A stretch of DNA of 64,000 nucleotides from JANJTY01 sp038257155. Lineage in GTDB: Bacteria; Pseudomonadota; Gammaproteobacteria; Xanthomonadales; Xanthomonadaceae. How positions within the stretch are numbered: the first letter of the stretch is position 1; each line of letters starts with the position of its first letter. Shown here piece after piece: positions 25,203-33,654 of the stretch. A program made the translations under genes and the position numbers. The stretch spans positions 1 through 64,000 of the forward strand of contig JBBSJP010000022.1 of the NCBI GenBank assembly GCA_038257155.1. The letters run 5' to 3'. Under the pieces are notes generated by a model. The model made no database searches and had not been told where the DNA came from. It was given only the letters and a program-made list of their open reading frames with translations.

Positions 25203-26426
25203 TTATCCCGCCACTTGCCGACCGCCACTCCAGCTGGCGTGCAGCAGACGCCCTCCGATCCAGTAGCTCAGTTCGGCCGGGTGTCGCACGTCCCATAGCG
25301 CCAGATCGGCGCGCAAGCCTTCGGCAAGCAAGCCGCGGTCAGTCAATCCCAGCGCGCGCGCCGCGTTTAGCGTCACGCCGCGCAGTGCCTCTTCCGGGCT
25401 CAATCGAAACAGGGTGCAGGCCTGGTTCATCGCCAGACGCAGAGAGCGCTGCGGCGCGGTGCCGGGGTTCAGGTCGGAGGCCACGGCCATCGGCACGCCG
25501 GCGGCGCGGAAGGCCTCGATCGGTGGCAGGCGGGTTTCGCGCAGGCAATAGAAGGCGGCTGGCAGCAGCACGGCCACGCTGCCCGCTCGCGCCATCGCCG
25601 CCACACCGTCGGGCGAGCTGAACTCGACATGGTCGGCCGACAACCCGTCGAATTCCGCCACGATCGCCGCACCCTCGCAGTCGCTCAGTTGGTCGGCATG
25701 CAGCTTCACCGGCAAGCCCAGCGCGCGCGCAGCCTGGAACAGGCGACGCGTCTGCGTCGGAGTGAATCCGATGCGCTCGCAGTAGGCGTCCACCGCGTCG
25801 ACCAGACCTTCGGCATGCAGGGCCGGCAGCATCTCGGTGCAGAGATGGTCGATGTAGTCATCGGCGCGGCTGGCGAATTCAGGAGGCAGGGCGTGCGCGC
25901 CAAGGAAGCTGGTGCGCACCGAGATGCCGAGTTCCTCGCCGATGCGTCTCGCCACACGCAACATGCGCGCCTCGGCGGCGGTCTCCAGTCCGTATCCGGA
26001 CTTGATCTCCAGCGTCGTCACGCCCTCGGCCAGCAGGTCCTGCGCACGCCGCAGCGATTCGGCCAGCAGCTCCTCTTCGCTGGCGGCGCGCGTGGCACGC
26101 ACCGAGGAAAGAATGCCGCCGCCGCTGCGCGCGATCTGTTCGTAGCTGGCGCCCAGCAGACGCTGTTCGAACTCGCCGGCCCGCTGTCCGGCAAACACCA
26201 GATGGGTGTGGCAGTCGATCAGGCCCGGCGTGAGCAGGCGGCCTTCGCAGTCGAATGTGGGTGCGGCCCGCCATTCGGCGGCAAGTTCGGCTTCGGCACC
26301 GACAAAGGCTATCCGGCCTTCGTGACTGGCCAGCGCAGCCTTCTCGATGACCTGATAGCCCGCTTCGCCGTCAAGGCTGCAGAGTCGGGCATTGCGCAAC
26401 ACGAATGGTTCGGGGGTGCGGTTCAT
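25203..26426 (-). CDS. hutI: Imidazolonepropionase
   Basis: 407 aa, typical length. It hydrolyses 4-imidazolone-5-propanoate to N-formimidoyl-L-glutamate, the third step of histidine degradation. The amidohydrolase metal motif LIDCHTHLVFAGQRAGEF, the LEIKSGYGL block, LHADQLSD and the late ASDLNPGTAP are all present. It stands alone: hutH, hutU and hutG are not in the window, so the histidine pathway must be completed elsewhere. It diverges from dnaX with a 151-bp gap. Confidence 0.97.
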   Translation of the reverse strand: MNRTPEPFVLRNARLCSLDGEAGYQVIEKAALASHEGRIAFVGAEAELAAEWRAAPTFDCEGRLLTPGLIDCHTHLVFAGQRAGEFEQRLLGASYEQIARSGGGILSSVRATRAASEEELLAESLRRAQDLLAEGVTTLEIKSGYGLETAAEARMLRVARRIGEELGISVRTSFLGAHALPPEFASRADDYIDHLCTEMLPALHAEGLVDAVDAYCERIGFTPTQTRRLFQAARALGLPVKLHADQLSDCEGAAIVAEFDGLSADHVEFSSPDGVAAMARAGSVAVLLPAAFYCLRETRLPPIEAFRAAGVPMAVASDLNPGTAPQRSLRLAMNQACTLFRLSPEEALRGVTLNAARALGLTDRGLLAEGLRADLALWDVRHPAELSYWIGGRLLHASWSGGRQVAG

Positions 26427-26577
26427 GTTGACACGGTGCCGCCGCGCGGGAGTTTGCGCAAGTCATTGATTGCGCAGATGCCAGCAAGGCATCGAACCGC
26501 ACGGTCGGCAGCACTCGCCCTATGCCCCAGCAGCCGCGCTTGGCACAATGGCGGTCTGTGTCTGCACGAAGTCTGTG

Positions 26578-28221
26578 ATGTCCTATCTCGTTCTTGCCCG
26601 CAAATGGCGCCCGCGCCGGTTCGCCGAGCTGGTCGGCCAGGAGCACGTGGTGCGCGCGCTGTCCAATGCGCTGGAAAGTGGCCGCGTGCACCATGCGTTC
26701 CTGTTTACCGGCACGCGTGGCGTGGGCAAGACCACCATCGCGCGCATCTTTGCCAAGAGCCTGAACTGCGAACAGGGCGTCAGCGCCGAGCCCTGCGGCG
26801 TGTGCCCGGTCTGCGAGGCGGTCGATGGCGGACGCTTCGTCGACCTGCTGGAGATCGATGCGGCCAGCAATACCGGCGTCGACGATGTGCGCGACATGAT
26901 CGACAACGCGCAGTACATGCCGACCCGCGGTCGCTACAAGGTGTACCTGATCGACGAAGTGCACATGTTGTCCAAGGCCGCCTTCAACGCGCTGCTGAAG
27001 ACCCTGGAAGAGCCGCCAGAGCATGTGAAATTCCTGCTCGCCACCACCGACCCGCAGAAGCTGCCGGTGACGGTGCTGTCGCGTTGCCTGCAGTTCAACC
27101 TGAAGCGCCTCGACGAAGCCCAGATCGAAGGCCAGATGCAGCGCATCCTGGCGGCCGAAGAGATTGCGTTCGAAGCCGGCGCGCTGCGCCTGCTGGCACG
27201 CGGCGCCGATGGCTCGCTGCGCGATGGTCTGTCCCTGCTCGACCAGGCCATCGCCTATGCCGGCGGCCGTGTGCCCGAGGCCGAAGTCCGCGCGATGCTG
27301 GGCACGGTGGACCACAGCCATGTGCTGGGCCTGCTGACGGCGCTGTCACAGGCTGATGGTCCGGCCCTGATCGCGCACATCGAGGAAACCGTCGCCTTCG
27401 CACCGGATTTTGGCGCGGTGCTCGATGAGTTGGCGGTCCTGCTGCATCGCATTCAGCTGCTGCAGCTGGTTCCTGGCATGCAGACCGAAATCGATGCCGA
27501 GACCGAGGCGCTGGCAGCAGCCGTGTCGCCGGAACTGGTGCAACTCTGGTATCAGATGGCGCTGACCGGTCGCCGCGACCTGCCGATGGCACCGAGCGCT
27601 CGGGTCGGATTCGAGATGGCGTTGTTGCGCATGTTGGCGTTCCGGCCGCAGGGAAGTGCAGAAGGCGAGCGCAGCGAGCCGGTGCGCGCCGCCAGCGCGC
27701 CCTTGCGACCTGCAACGCGCCCAACGGTCGCCACAGCGGTGCCGCCTGAAGGTGCGCATCGCGTGCCGAGTGCTGTACCCGCTGTGGAATCGGCTGCCGC
27801 GCCTGAGAAGCCGACCCTGAATGCATCGGCGGCACTGCGCGATGCTGATGCGTGGCTGTCTTTCCTGGAGAGACTGGGCCTGCGCGGCCCTGTGCGTCAG
27901 CTTGCAGCCAATGCGGTCTACCAGAACTTTGATGGCAAGGAGCTAAGCCTTGGGCTGCCGACCAATCTGGACCACTTGCGTTCCGACCTGTTGATTGAGC
28001 AGTTGCGCAGCACGATCACCGAAGCGCTTGGCCAGAAGGTATCAATTCGCATTGTTCGGGCGCAGGGCGAGGGTGACACCCTGCTGCATCGCGAGCGCCG
28101 TGCGGCGGACTCGCGCCAGCAGCAGGCCGAAGCAGATTTCCTCGCCGACCCCAATGTCAAACAACTGCTGCAAGGACCTGACGCGGCCCTGGTGCCGGGT
28201 TCGATTCGCCCCCTCAACTGA
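26578..28221 (+). CDS. dnaX: DNA polymerase III subunit gamma/tau
   Basis: 547 aa from the ATG at 26578, start MSYLVLARKWRPRRFAELVG as in other DnaX proteins. The clamp-loader AAA+ ATPase part has Walker A GTRGVGKTT, a zinc-binding cluster (CEQ, CGVCPVC), Walker B YLIDEVHMLSKAAFNALLK and the SRC sensor motif LSRCLQF. After about residue 370 comes an Ala/Pro-rich linker and a tau-like C-terminal domain. No A-rich slippery frameshift heptamer was seen, so a separate gamma product by frameshifting is not supported here. Followed closely by ybaB and recR in the standard order. Confidence 0.97.
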   Translation: MSYLVLARKWRPRRFAELVGQEHVVRALSNALESGRVHHAFLFTGTRGVGKTTIARIFAKSLNCEQGVSAEPCGVCPVCEAVDGGRFVDLLEIDAASNTGVDDVRDMIDNAQYMPTRGRYKVYLIDEVHMLSKAAFNALLKTLEEPPEHVKFLLATTDPQKLPVTVLSRCLQFNLKRLDEAQIEGQMQRILAAEEIAFEAGALRLLARGADGSLRDGLSLLDQAIAYAGGRVPEAEVRAMLGTVDHSHVLGLLTALSQADGPALIAHIEETVAFAPDFGAVLDELAVLLHRIQLLQLVPGMQTEIDAETEALAAAVSPELVQLWYQMALTGRRDLPMAPSARVGFEMALLRMLAFRPQGSAEGERSEPVRAASAPLRPATRPTVATAVPPEGAHRVPSAVPAVESAAAPEKPTLNASAALRDADAWLSFLERLGLRGPVRQLAANAVYQNFDGKELSLGLPTNLDHLRSDLLIEQLRSTITEALGQKVSIRIVRAQGEGDTLLHRERRAADSRQQQAEADFLADPNVKQLLQGPDAALVPGSIRPLN

Positions 28222-28250
28222 AACGACTCACAGAAACAGGAAACGACATC

Positions 28251-28577
28251 ATGCGTGGACCAATTGCCAATTTGATGCAGCAGGCGCAGAAGATGCAGGA
28301 GAACCTGCAGAAGGCGCAGGCTGAACTGGCCAATCTGGAAGTTGTCGGACAGTCCGGCGGCGGCATGGTGAAAATCACCATGAGCGGACGCATGGAGGCG
28401 CGTCGCGTGCAGATCGATCCGCAGGCCATGGGCGATGCGGAAATGCTCGAAGACCTGATCGCTGCAGCTTTCAATGATGCCGTGAACAAGGTCAACGAGC
28501 TCAGTGCCGAGCGCATGGGCCAGGCCACTGCCGGCATGCCGATTCCGCCCGGCATGAAGATCCCTGGCCTGTTCTGA
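28251..28577 (+). CDS. ybaB: YbaB/EbfC nucleoid-associated protein
   Basis: 108 aa. A small DNA-binding dimer found between dnaX and recR in most proteobacteria. Start MRGPIANLMQQAQKMQENLQ, then VVGQSGGGMVKITMSG and the Met/Pro-rich tail GMPIPPGMKIPGLF are all typical. It begins 29 bp after dnaX; recR follows after 14 bp. Confidence 0.97.
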   Translation: MRGPIANLMQQAQKMQENLQKAQAELANLEVVGQSGGGMVKITMSGRMEARRVQIDPQAMGDAEMLEDLIAAAFNDAVNKVNELSAERMGQATAGMPIPPGMKIPGLF

Positions 28578-28591
28578 AGAACGCGGCGCGC

Positions 28592-29206
28592 GTGAGCACC
28601 CCTTTGCTGGAACAGCTGGTCGACGCCTTGCGTGTGCTGCCGGGTGTCGGCGCCAAGACCGCGCAGCGCATGGCCCTGCATTTGCTGGAGCGGCAGCGCG
28701 AGGGCGGCCGTCGGCTGTCGAAGATCCTGGCCGAATCCATGGAGCGCATCGGCAACTGCGAGCGCTGCCGTTCCTTCAGCGAAACCCCGCTCTGCGGGCT
28801 GTGCCGCAGCAGCCAGCGAGACCCGACATTGCTCTGCGTGGTGGAATCGCCGGCTGACCAGCAGGCGGTGGAAACCGCCACCGGGTTTCGCGGCCTGTAC
28901 TTTGTCTTGCTAGGCCGGCTCTCGCCGCTCGATGGTCTGGGTCCGCGCGAGCTGGGTCTTGACCTGCTGGAGCGTCGCCTTGAAAGCGGCGAGGTCAGCG
29001 AACTGATTCTCGCCACCAATCCAACCGTCGAAGGCGAGGCCACCGCGCACTGGCTGGCGCAGCTCGCGCGCCGCCACGGCGTGCGCGCCTCGCGCCTGGC
29101 ACACGGCGTGCCGCTGGGCGGCGAACTGGAATACCTCGACCGCGGCACCCTGGCACACGCCTTCGGGCAGCGCCAGAACATGCCGCATGGCAATGGAGAA
29201 AGTTGA
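28592..29206 (+). CDS. recR: Recombination mediator protein RecR
   Basis: 204 aa from a GTG at 28592. It works with RecF and RecO to load RecA at gaps. Visible are the N-terminal helix-hairpin-helix (LRVLPGVGAKTAQRMALHLL), the four-Cys zinc finger (CERCRSFSETPLCGLC), the Toprim domain (LCVVESPADQQAVE, LATNPTVEGEATA) and the C-terminal GVPLGGELEYLDRGTLAHAF. The length is normal. Third gene of dnaX-ybaB-recR; the HIT gene starts just after its stop. Confidence 0.98.
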   Translation: MSTPLLEQLVDALRVLPGVGAKTAQRMALHLLERQREGGRRLSKILAESMERIGNCERCRSFSETPLCGLCRSSQRDPTLLCVVESPADQQAVETATGFRGLYFVLLGRLSPLDGLGPRELGLDLLERRLESGEVSELILATNPTVEGEATAHWLAQLARRHGVRASRLAHGVPLGGELEYLDRGTLAHAFGQRQNMPHGNGES

Positions 29207-29208
29207 AG

Positions 29209-29553
29209 ATGAGCGACACCCTGTTCGGCAAGATCATCCGCCGCGAAATTTCCGCCGACATCGTGTTCGAAGACGAGCACGTGCTGGCCTTCCGCGACAT
29301 CAACCCGCAGGCCCCGGTGCACGTGTTGTTCATCCCGAAACTGCCGGTTGCCACCCTCAACGACCTTACTCCGGATCAATCAGACCTGGCGGGCCGCCTG
29401 CTGCTGGCCGCCGCGGCCTACGCCAAACGCGAAGGCTTCGCCGAAGCCGGTTACCGCTGCGTGTTCAACTGCAATGCCGATGGTGGTCAGTCCGTCTACC
29501 ACATCCACCTGCACCTGCTGGCCGGCCGCCAACTATCGTGGCCCCCGGGGTGA
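29209..29553 (+). CDS. HIT family hydrolase, HinT-like
   Basis: 114 aa from the ATG at 29209 (an in-frame TTG at 29203 would overlap recR). It has the complete histidine triad: YHIHLHLLAGR near the C-terminus, with FGKIIRREISADIVFEDEHV at the start, as in HinT purine nucleoside phosphoramidases. These split AMP-amine bonds. It is coupled to recR (3-bp gap) and ends in WPPG, the usual HinT ending region. Confident family call; physiological substrate is not known even in the model bacteria. Confidence 0.95.
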   Translation: MSDTLFGKIIRREISADIVFEDEHVLAFRDINPQAPVHVLFIPKLPVATLNDLTPDQSDLAGRLLLAAAAYAKREGFAEAGYRCVFNCNADGGQSVYHIHLHLLAGRQLSWPPG

Positions 29554-30193
29554 GAAGCGCCGCTTGCAAGCTGACTTAACGTCAGCTTGCGGCGCTTCGA
29601 ACGCCCGAGGCAGGAAGCCTCGGGCCGGGTTGCTTAGCGAGATCAGGATGATCGGGCTTAGCAACATCAAGCGCTGCGCAGCAGCGCGAAGCCGCGCTTG
29701 CGTGAAATACTTTCACGTTGACAATTCCATAAACCGTTCGTGATGAGCCTCCTGTCCGCCTAAGGCTGGACCTGCCTAAGGACCATGAACTTAGCGAGCG
29801 GGTCGGCTTCAAGCCCCTCTCCCTGCGGGAGAGGGGTTGGGGAGAGGGGCAGAACTTGCCTGAGACCGGAAATCAACGGCTTGCGTTATGTGTTCATGGT
29901 GAGGAGCCATGGTTCGCAATCCAGCGGCCTCGACCTTCAGTCTCGCTCCGGCCAGCCTCAGCACCGACGGAAAGGCGCGCGTAGCGCGTAGGCGCACAGC
30001 GTCGCGCAGCCGCCGTTGCGACGCAACGAGATGGCGCCTCGAACCACTCGCCTTGTGGTTCGAGACGCGCGGACTCGACCGTTGGTCTCGATCCGCGCTC
30101 CTCACCACGAACGGATTTTGGGGAGTGTCTCCCAGTTGCCAGTCAGCGAGGCGCAGCTGAGCGCAAGCGCCGCTCGCAAGCTGAGTAACGTCA
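29554..30193. repeat. Repeat-dense non-coding block between two near-identical 30-bp direct repeats
   Basis: The 662-bp gap between the HIT and DUF979 genes has no credible gene. It starts with a hairpin (29554-29598, GAAGCGCCGC...GCGGCGCTTC, followed inside by AAGCTGAC/GTCAGCTT). The first 30 bp (29555-29584) recur with few changes at 30165-30193, as direct repeats flanking the block. Inside are a hairpin CCCGAGGC/GCCTCGGG near 29605, a C-rich repeat (29813-29850), inverted ends GTTCATGGTGAGGAGC at 29892 and its complement at 30097-30112, and a hairpin CTCGAACCA/TGGTTCGAG (30038-30064). It looks like nested extragenic repeats. Confidence 0.6.
29813..29850. repeat. C-rich 'cccctctccc' palindromic repeat, copy 1
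   Basis: GCCCCTCTCCCTGCGGGAGA followed by GGGGTTGGGGAGAGGGGC: a compact palindrome with a second half-copy. Related copies are at 41896-42143 (inside the napB frame) and 62288-62438. Repeats of this kind are widespread in high-GC proteobacteria. Confidence 0.75.
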
Positions 30194-30215
30194 ATTCGAA
30201 AGCCCAAAGAGTCCC

Positions 30216-31169
30216 TCACCGAAACACAATGAAATACATCAACATCACATTGCAGGCCAGCAGCGGAAGCGCCGTGCCGATCTGCGCGCGGATTACCGCG
30301 TTGGGATCCTTCAATTCCAGCAAGGCCGCCGGCACCAGGTTGAAGTTCGCTGCCATCGGCGTCATCAGAGTTCCGCAGTAACCCGACAGCATGCCGATCG
30401 CGGCCAATGACGCCGCGTCGGCGCCATGGCCCTGCACCAGCAAGGGCAGCCCGATGCCGGCAGTGATCACCGGAAAGGCCGCGAAGGCATTGCCCATGAT
30501 CATGGTAAACATTGCCATGCCCAGCGCATAAGCCAGCACCAGCACCAGGCGGTTGTCGCCCGGAATCGCCAGGCGCACCAGCGAAGCCACGGCGTCACCG
30601 ACACCGGTGGCAGAGAACACGCTACCCAGAGTCGCCAGCAGCAGCGGCAGCAGGGCGGCCCAGCCGATCGCATCGAGCAAACGGCGCGATTGCTCCACGG
30701 CGGACTGCGGCGAGCGCCGCGTCAGCCAGCAGGCCGCGCTCACTGCGATCACGCAGGCTACTCCCAGGGCCACCAAGGTGGTCTGCTGTTCGCCGAACAG
30801 TCGCATTCCCCGCAGCTCAACATCCTTCAGCAGCACCGCGCAGAGCAGGGTAACCGCGGGAATCAGCAGTGCGGGCCAGAACAGCCGGTGCCCGAGCCGT
30901 TGCGCCTCGCTCTGCTTCTCTGCAGCGCCACTTTCTTCGTAGCTGCCGCGGCGCAGTCCACCGAAGCCTGCCAGGGCCGCCAAGGCCAGAACCATCACGC
31001 CCATCAGCCAGGCCGGCAGGCGTTCACCGACCAGCATCGCGATCGACAGCAGTCCCCAAAACGCCGCCGTGGTGTAGCGCCGCGGATTGCCACGATCACG
31101 CAAGGACTGCCAGGTGATCAGCGCCAGATAGGAACCGGTCAGCAGATACACCATGCCAAGCGTGATCAT
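30216..31169 (-). CDS. DUF979 family membrane protein
   Basis: 317 aa from the ATG at 31169, overlapping the DUF969 stop as ATGA. About nine hydrophobic helices; the block GNAFAAFPVITAGIGLPLLV and the following GYCGTLMTPMAANFNLVPAA are characteristic. DUF969 and DUF979 are always adjacent and look like the two halves of a carboxylate transporter; they are found next to pyroglutamyl-peptidase and 5-oxoprolinase genes, as here. A role in taking up or moving 5-oxoproline across the inner membrane is the best inference. Last gene of the operon. Confidence 0.9.
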   Translation of the reverse strand: MITLGMVYLLTGSYLALITWQSLRDRGNPRRYTTAAFWGLLSIAMLVGERLPAWLMGVMVLALAALAGFGGLRRGSYEESGAAEKQSEAQRLGHRLFWPALLIPAVTLLCAVLLKDVELRGMRLFGEQQTTLVALGVACVIAVSAACWLTRRSPQSAVEQSRRLLDAIGWAALLPLLLATLGSVFSATGVGDAVASLVRLAIPGDNRLVLVLAYALGMAMFTMIMGNAFAAFPVITAGIGLPLLVQGHGADAASLAAIGMLSGYCGTLMTPMAANFNLVPAALLELKDPNAVIRAQIGTALPLLACNVMLMYFIVFR

Positions 31170-31876
31170 GCGCGCGCCTCGCTGTTTGCCAGTTCGGCCG
31201 CCTTGAGCTGCAGCTCGCGTCTCAGGTGCCGTTCGAAGCGATGAATGCGCGTCGCGTGAATTGCGAAGGCGCAGATCGCGGTCGGGATGCCCCACAGCGC
31301 GATATGCAAGGGCTCCACCAGGATGCCGTTCTCGGCCAGAAAGCCCTGCATCAAAAGTACCGCACCGAAGGCGATAAACACATCCTCGCCGAAGAACAGG
31401 CCGACATTGTCGGTTGCAGCGCATAGCGCGCGCAGCTGTTCACGCTGCTCAGGCGACAGCTCGCCCTCACGCGATTCGACTGCACCCTCGGCCATCGGCA
31501 CCAGCAGCGGTCGCACAGTCTGTGGATGGCCACCCAGACTGGTCAGACCCAGGGTTGCCGCGATCTGGCGCAGGGCCAGATAGGCAATCAGCAGGCGTCC
31601 CATCGTGGCGGCCTGCAGGCGCGCGATGAAAGCCTGCGCGTGCTCTTTCAGCCCATGTCGCTCGAGCAGGCCGATCACCGGCAGGGTGAGCAGGAACAGC
31701 GCAAGAAATCGCTGCTTGGTAAAAGAGTCGCCAAACAACTCCAGCACGGCGAGCAGTTCCTTGCCCGCGACCAGACCGGTCATCAAGCCGGCGCTCACCA
31801 CCACCAGGGCCGGATTCAGGCGCAGGGCGAAGCCGAGGATCACCCAGGCAACGCCAATCAGGGGCCAGTAGGTCAT
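31166..31876 (-). CDS. DUF969 family membrane protein
   Basis: 236 aa. The start MTYWPLIGVAWVILGFALRL and the blocks TLPVIGLLERHGLKEHAQAF and TSLGGHPQTVRPLLVPM are typical of DUF969. It has six or so membrane helices and is coupled to DUF979 by a 4-bp overlap. The 85-bp gap from pxpA and the same orientation suggest one transcript with the 5-oxoprolinase genes. Probably one half of a two-part transporter for pyroglutamate or a similar small acid; no experiment is known to me. Confidence 0.9.
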   Translation of the reverse strand: MTYWPLIGVAWVILGFALRLNPALVVVSAGLMTGLVAGKELLAVLELFGDSFTKQRFLALFLLTLPVIGLLERHGLKEHAQAFIARLQAATMGRLLIAYLALRQIAATLGLTSLGGHPQTVRPLLVPMAEGAVESREGELSPEQREQLRALCAATDNVGLFFGEDVFIAFGAVLLMQGFLAENGILVEPLHIALWGIPTAICAFAIHATRIHRFERHLRRELQLKAAELANSEARA

Positions 31877-31960
31877 GGAGGTCAGATGACTTGGAACTGC
31901 GCCGCAGTCTAAGCCAGTCGGGCGCCGTTGCGCGCCAGCGACACGGTTCTCTGCACCGCG

Positions 31961-32701
31961 TCAGTGGCAGCTGACCTGGACGCCATCGGCCGCCAGCGCC
32001 TGGTGAAGGGCGCTAGCGAACGCCGCGGCGTCGGGTCGGTCGCCGTGCAGGCAAAGCGTATCGGCGCGAATCGGAATACGTTCGCCACTACGCGCGATGA
32101 CTTCACCTGACTGCAGCATGCAGCGCACCTGCGCAATGGCCTCGTCGAGCGAGGCAATCACCGCATCGGGATGGCTGCGCGGCGTGAGTTGTCCATCGGC
32201 TTCGTAGCGCCGCTCGGCGAATACCTCGTGTGCCACGCGCAGGCCGTGGGCTTCCCCCGCGGCAGTGAGTGCCGAGTCGCTCAAGCCAAACAGGCAGAGT
32301 TGAGGATCGAAGTCGCGCACCGCGGCGGCGATGGCACGTGCGATGTCTTCGTCGCGCGCCGCCAGATTGTAGAGCGCACCATGCGGCTTCACATGGCGCA
32401 GCGGCACGCCTTCGGCACGAGCCAGCGCGGCCAGCGCGCCGAGCTGGTAGAGCGTCTGTGCATACACCTGGGCCGCTGTGCAGGGCAGCTCGCGGCGACC
32501 GAAGCCTTCGCGGTCGGCAAACGACGGATGCGCACCGACAGACACGCCCTGTTCGCGGCAGGCTCGCAGACTGATCCGCAATGCTTCGGGCTCACCGGCA
32601 TGGAATCCACAGGCCAGGCTGGCCGAACTGATCCACGGCAGGATCGCCGCCTCGTCCGGCATGCCTTCGCCCAGGTCACAGTTGAAGTCGATGCGCTTCA
32701 T
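31961..32701 (-). CDS. pxpA: 5-oxoprolinase subunit A (LamB/YcsF family)
   Basis: 246 aa, the usual length. PxpA, with PxpB and PxpC, cleaves 5-oxo-L-proline to glutamate using ATP. The start MKRIDFNCDLGEGMPDEAAI is diagnostic, with SLACGFHAGEP, VGAHPSFADREGFGRR and HVKPHGALYN following and LCLHGDRPDA near the C-terminus. The start codon overlaps the pxpC stop by 4 bp. Confidence 0.97.
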   Translation of the reverse strand: MKRIDFNCDLGEGMPDEAAILPWISSASLACGFHAGEPEALRISLRACREQGVSVGAHPSFADREGFGRRELPCTAAQVYAQTLYQLGALAALARAEGVPLRHVKPHGALYNLAARDEDIARAIAAAVRDFDPQLCLFGLSDSALTAAGEAHGLRVAHEVFAERRYEADGQLTPRSHPDAVIASLDEAIAQVRCMLQSGEVIARSGERIPIRADTLCLHGDRPDAAAFASALHQALAADGVQVSCH

Positions 32702-33654
32702 GTGCCCAATAATGCTGCCAGACGTGCCTCGATGGCGAGCGCCATGCGCGCCAGCGAAGCCGATCTCGCTCGCTGCAGTCGCAGCGCCTCGTGCATCGAC
32801 ACTGGCAGGAAGTGCATGACCTCACCGGGACGAAGCTGGGCCAGGCGCGGCAGATCAGCGCTGACCACATGTCCGAGCCGCGCATAGCCGCCGACGGTCT
32901 GGGCTTCGGCCATCAGCACGATGGGCTGGCCATCGGGCGGAAGCTGCAGCGTGCCGGGCGCGACCGGTTCGGAGATCCGCTGTCCAGCATCGCGCGCCGT
33001 TAGCGGCGCACCGCAAAGGCGCAGTCCCTGACGACTGCTGGTGGCGGAAAGACGCCAGGTCTGTCTGCTCAAGGCCTCCGCGTCGGCATGTAGCGGAACA
33101 AACCGCGCCACCGCAGCAAGTCCAAGTTGAAGGTCTGCGCCGGGCTCGATCCACCAGTTGCAGTCACCGGCAATCGTAGTCCAGCGCAGTGGTTCTCCCA
33201 GTGGCAGCTGGTCGCCGGCGCGCAAGGCGCGGCCCTCGTAGCCACCGAAGCCGGCGCGAAGGTCGGTACTTCGGCTGCCCAGCTGGGCGTCAGTGGCGAT
33301 GCCACCGTCGATCGCCAGATACGCGCGCGCGCCGCGTCGGCAGGCGCCGAACTCAATCAGGGAATCTGCTCGCAGTCGCAGCGTGCGCCAGTTGGGCAAG
33401 AACTCGGCGCCAACGCGCGCCTCGATGTCGGCCCCGCAGATCGCCACGGTCGCGGCGCGGCGCAGGCGCAGGGCAGGACCGCTGAGGGTGATTTCCAGTG
33501 CGGCTGCGTCAGGTGCATTTCCTGCCAGACGATTGGCAACGATGAAGGAGTAACTGTCGAGCGCGCCAGCAGTGCCCACACCCAGGTGACGCAGGCCGAA
33601 GCGACCAGCGTCCTGCACGCTGTCGAGCAGGCCGGCACGCAGCACTTCGATCAT
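32698..33654 (-). CDS. pxpC: 5-oxoprolinase subunit C (biotin-dependent carboxyltransferase-like)
   Basis: 318 aa. The KipA/PxpC family has the motif VLRAGLLDSVQDAGRFGLRH at the N-terminus and GTAGALDSYSFIVANRLAGN following, then LMAEAQTVGGYARLGHVVSA. It is homologous to one half of urea amidolyase's allophanate/carboxylase module but here acts in 5-oxoproline cleavage with PxpA and PxpB. Overlaps of 4 bp link it to pxpB upstream and pxpA downstream. Confidence 0.95.
   Translation of the reverse strand: MIEVLRAGLLDSVQDAGRFGLRHLGVGTAGALDSYSFIVANRLAGNAPDAAALEITLSGPALRLRRAATVAICGADIEARVGAEFLPNWRTLRLRADSLIEFGACRRGARAYLAIDGGIATDAQLGSRSTDLRAGFGGYEGRALRAGDQLPLGEPLRWTTIAGDCNWWIEPGADLQLGLAAVARFVPLHADAEALSRQTWRLSATSSRQGLRLCGAPLTARDAGQRISEPVAPGTLQLPPDGQPIVLMAEAQTVGGYARLGHVVSADLPRLAQLRPGEVMHFLPVSMHEALRLQRARSASLARMALAIEARLAALLGT

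Noticed and set aside
26428..26577. A small SRP RNA (4.5S) gene before dnaX, a common place for it
   Set aside because: The conserved GGAAGCA / AGGCAGA core of 4.5S RNA was not found in this gap.
27640..28000. A programmed frameshift in dnaX giving a separate gamma subunit
   Set aside because: No A-rich slippery heptamer with a following hairpin was seen; the high-GC sequence gives no support.
28196..28215. GGGTTCGATTCGCCCC as the T-arm of a tRNA gene
   Set aside because: It is within the last codons of dnaX and the rest of a tRNA cloverleaf is missing.
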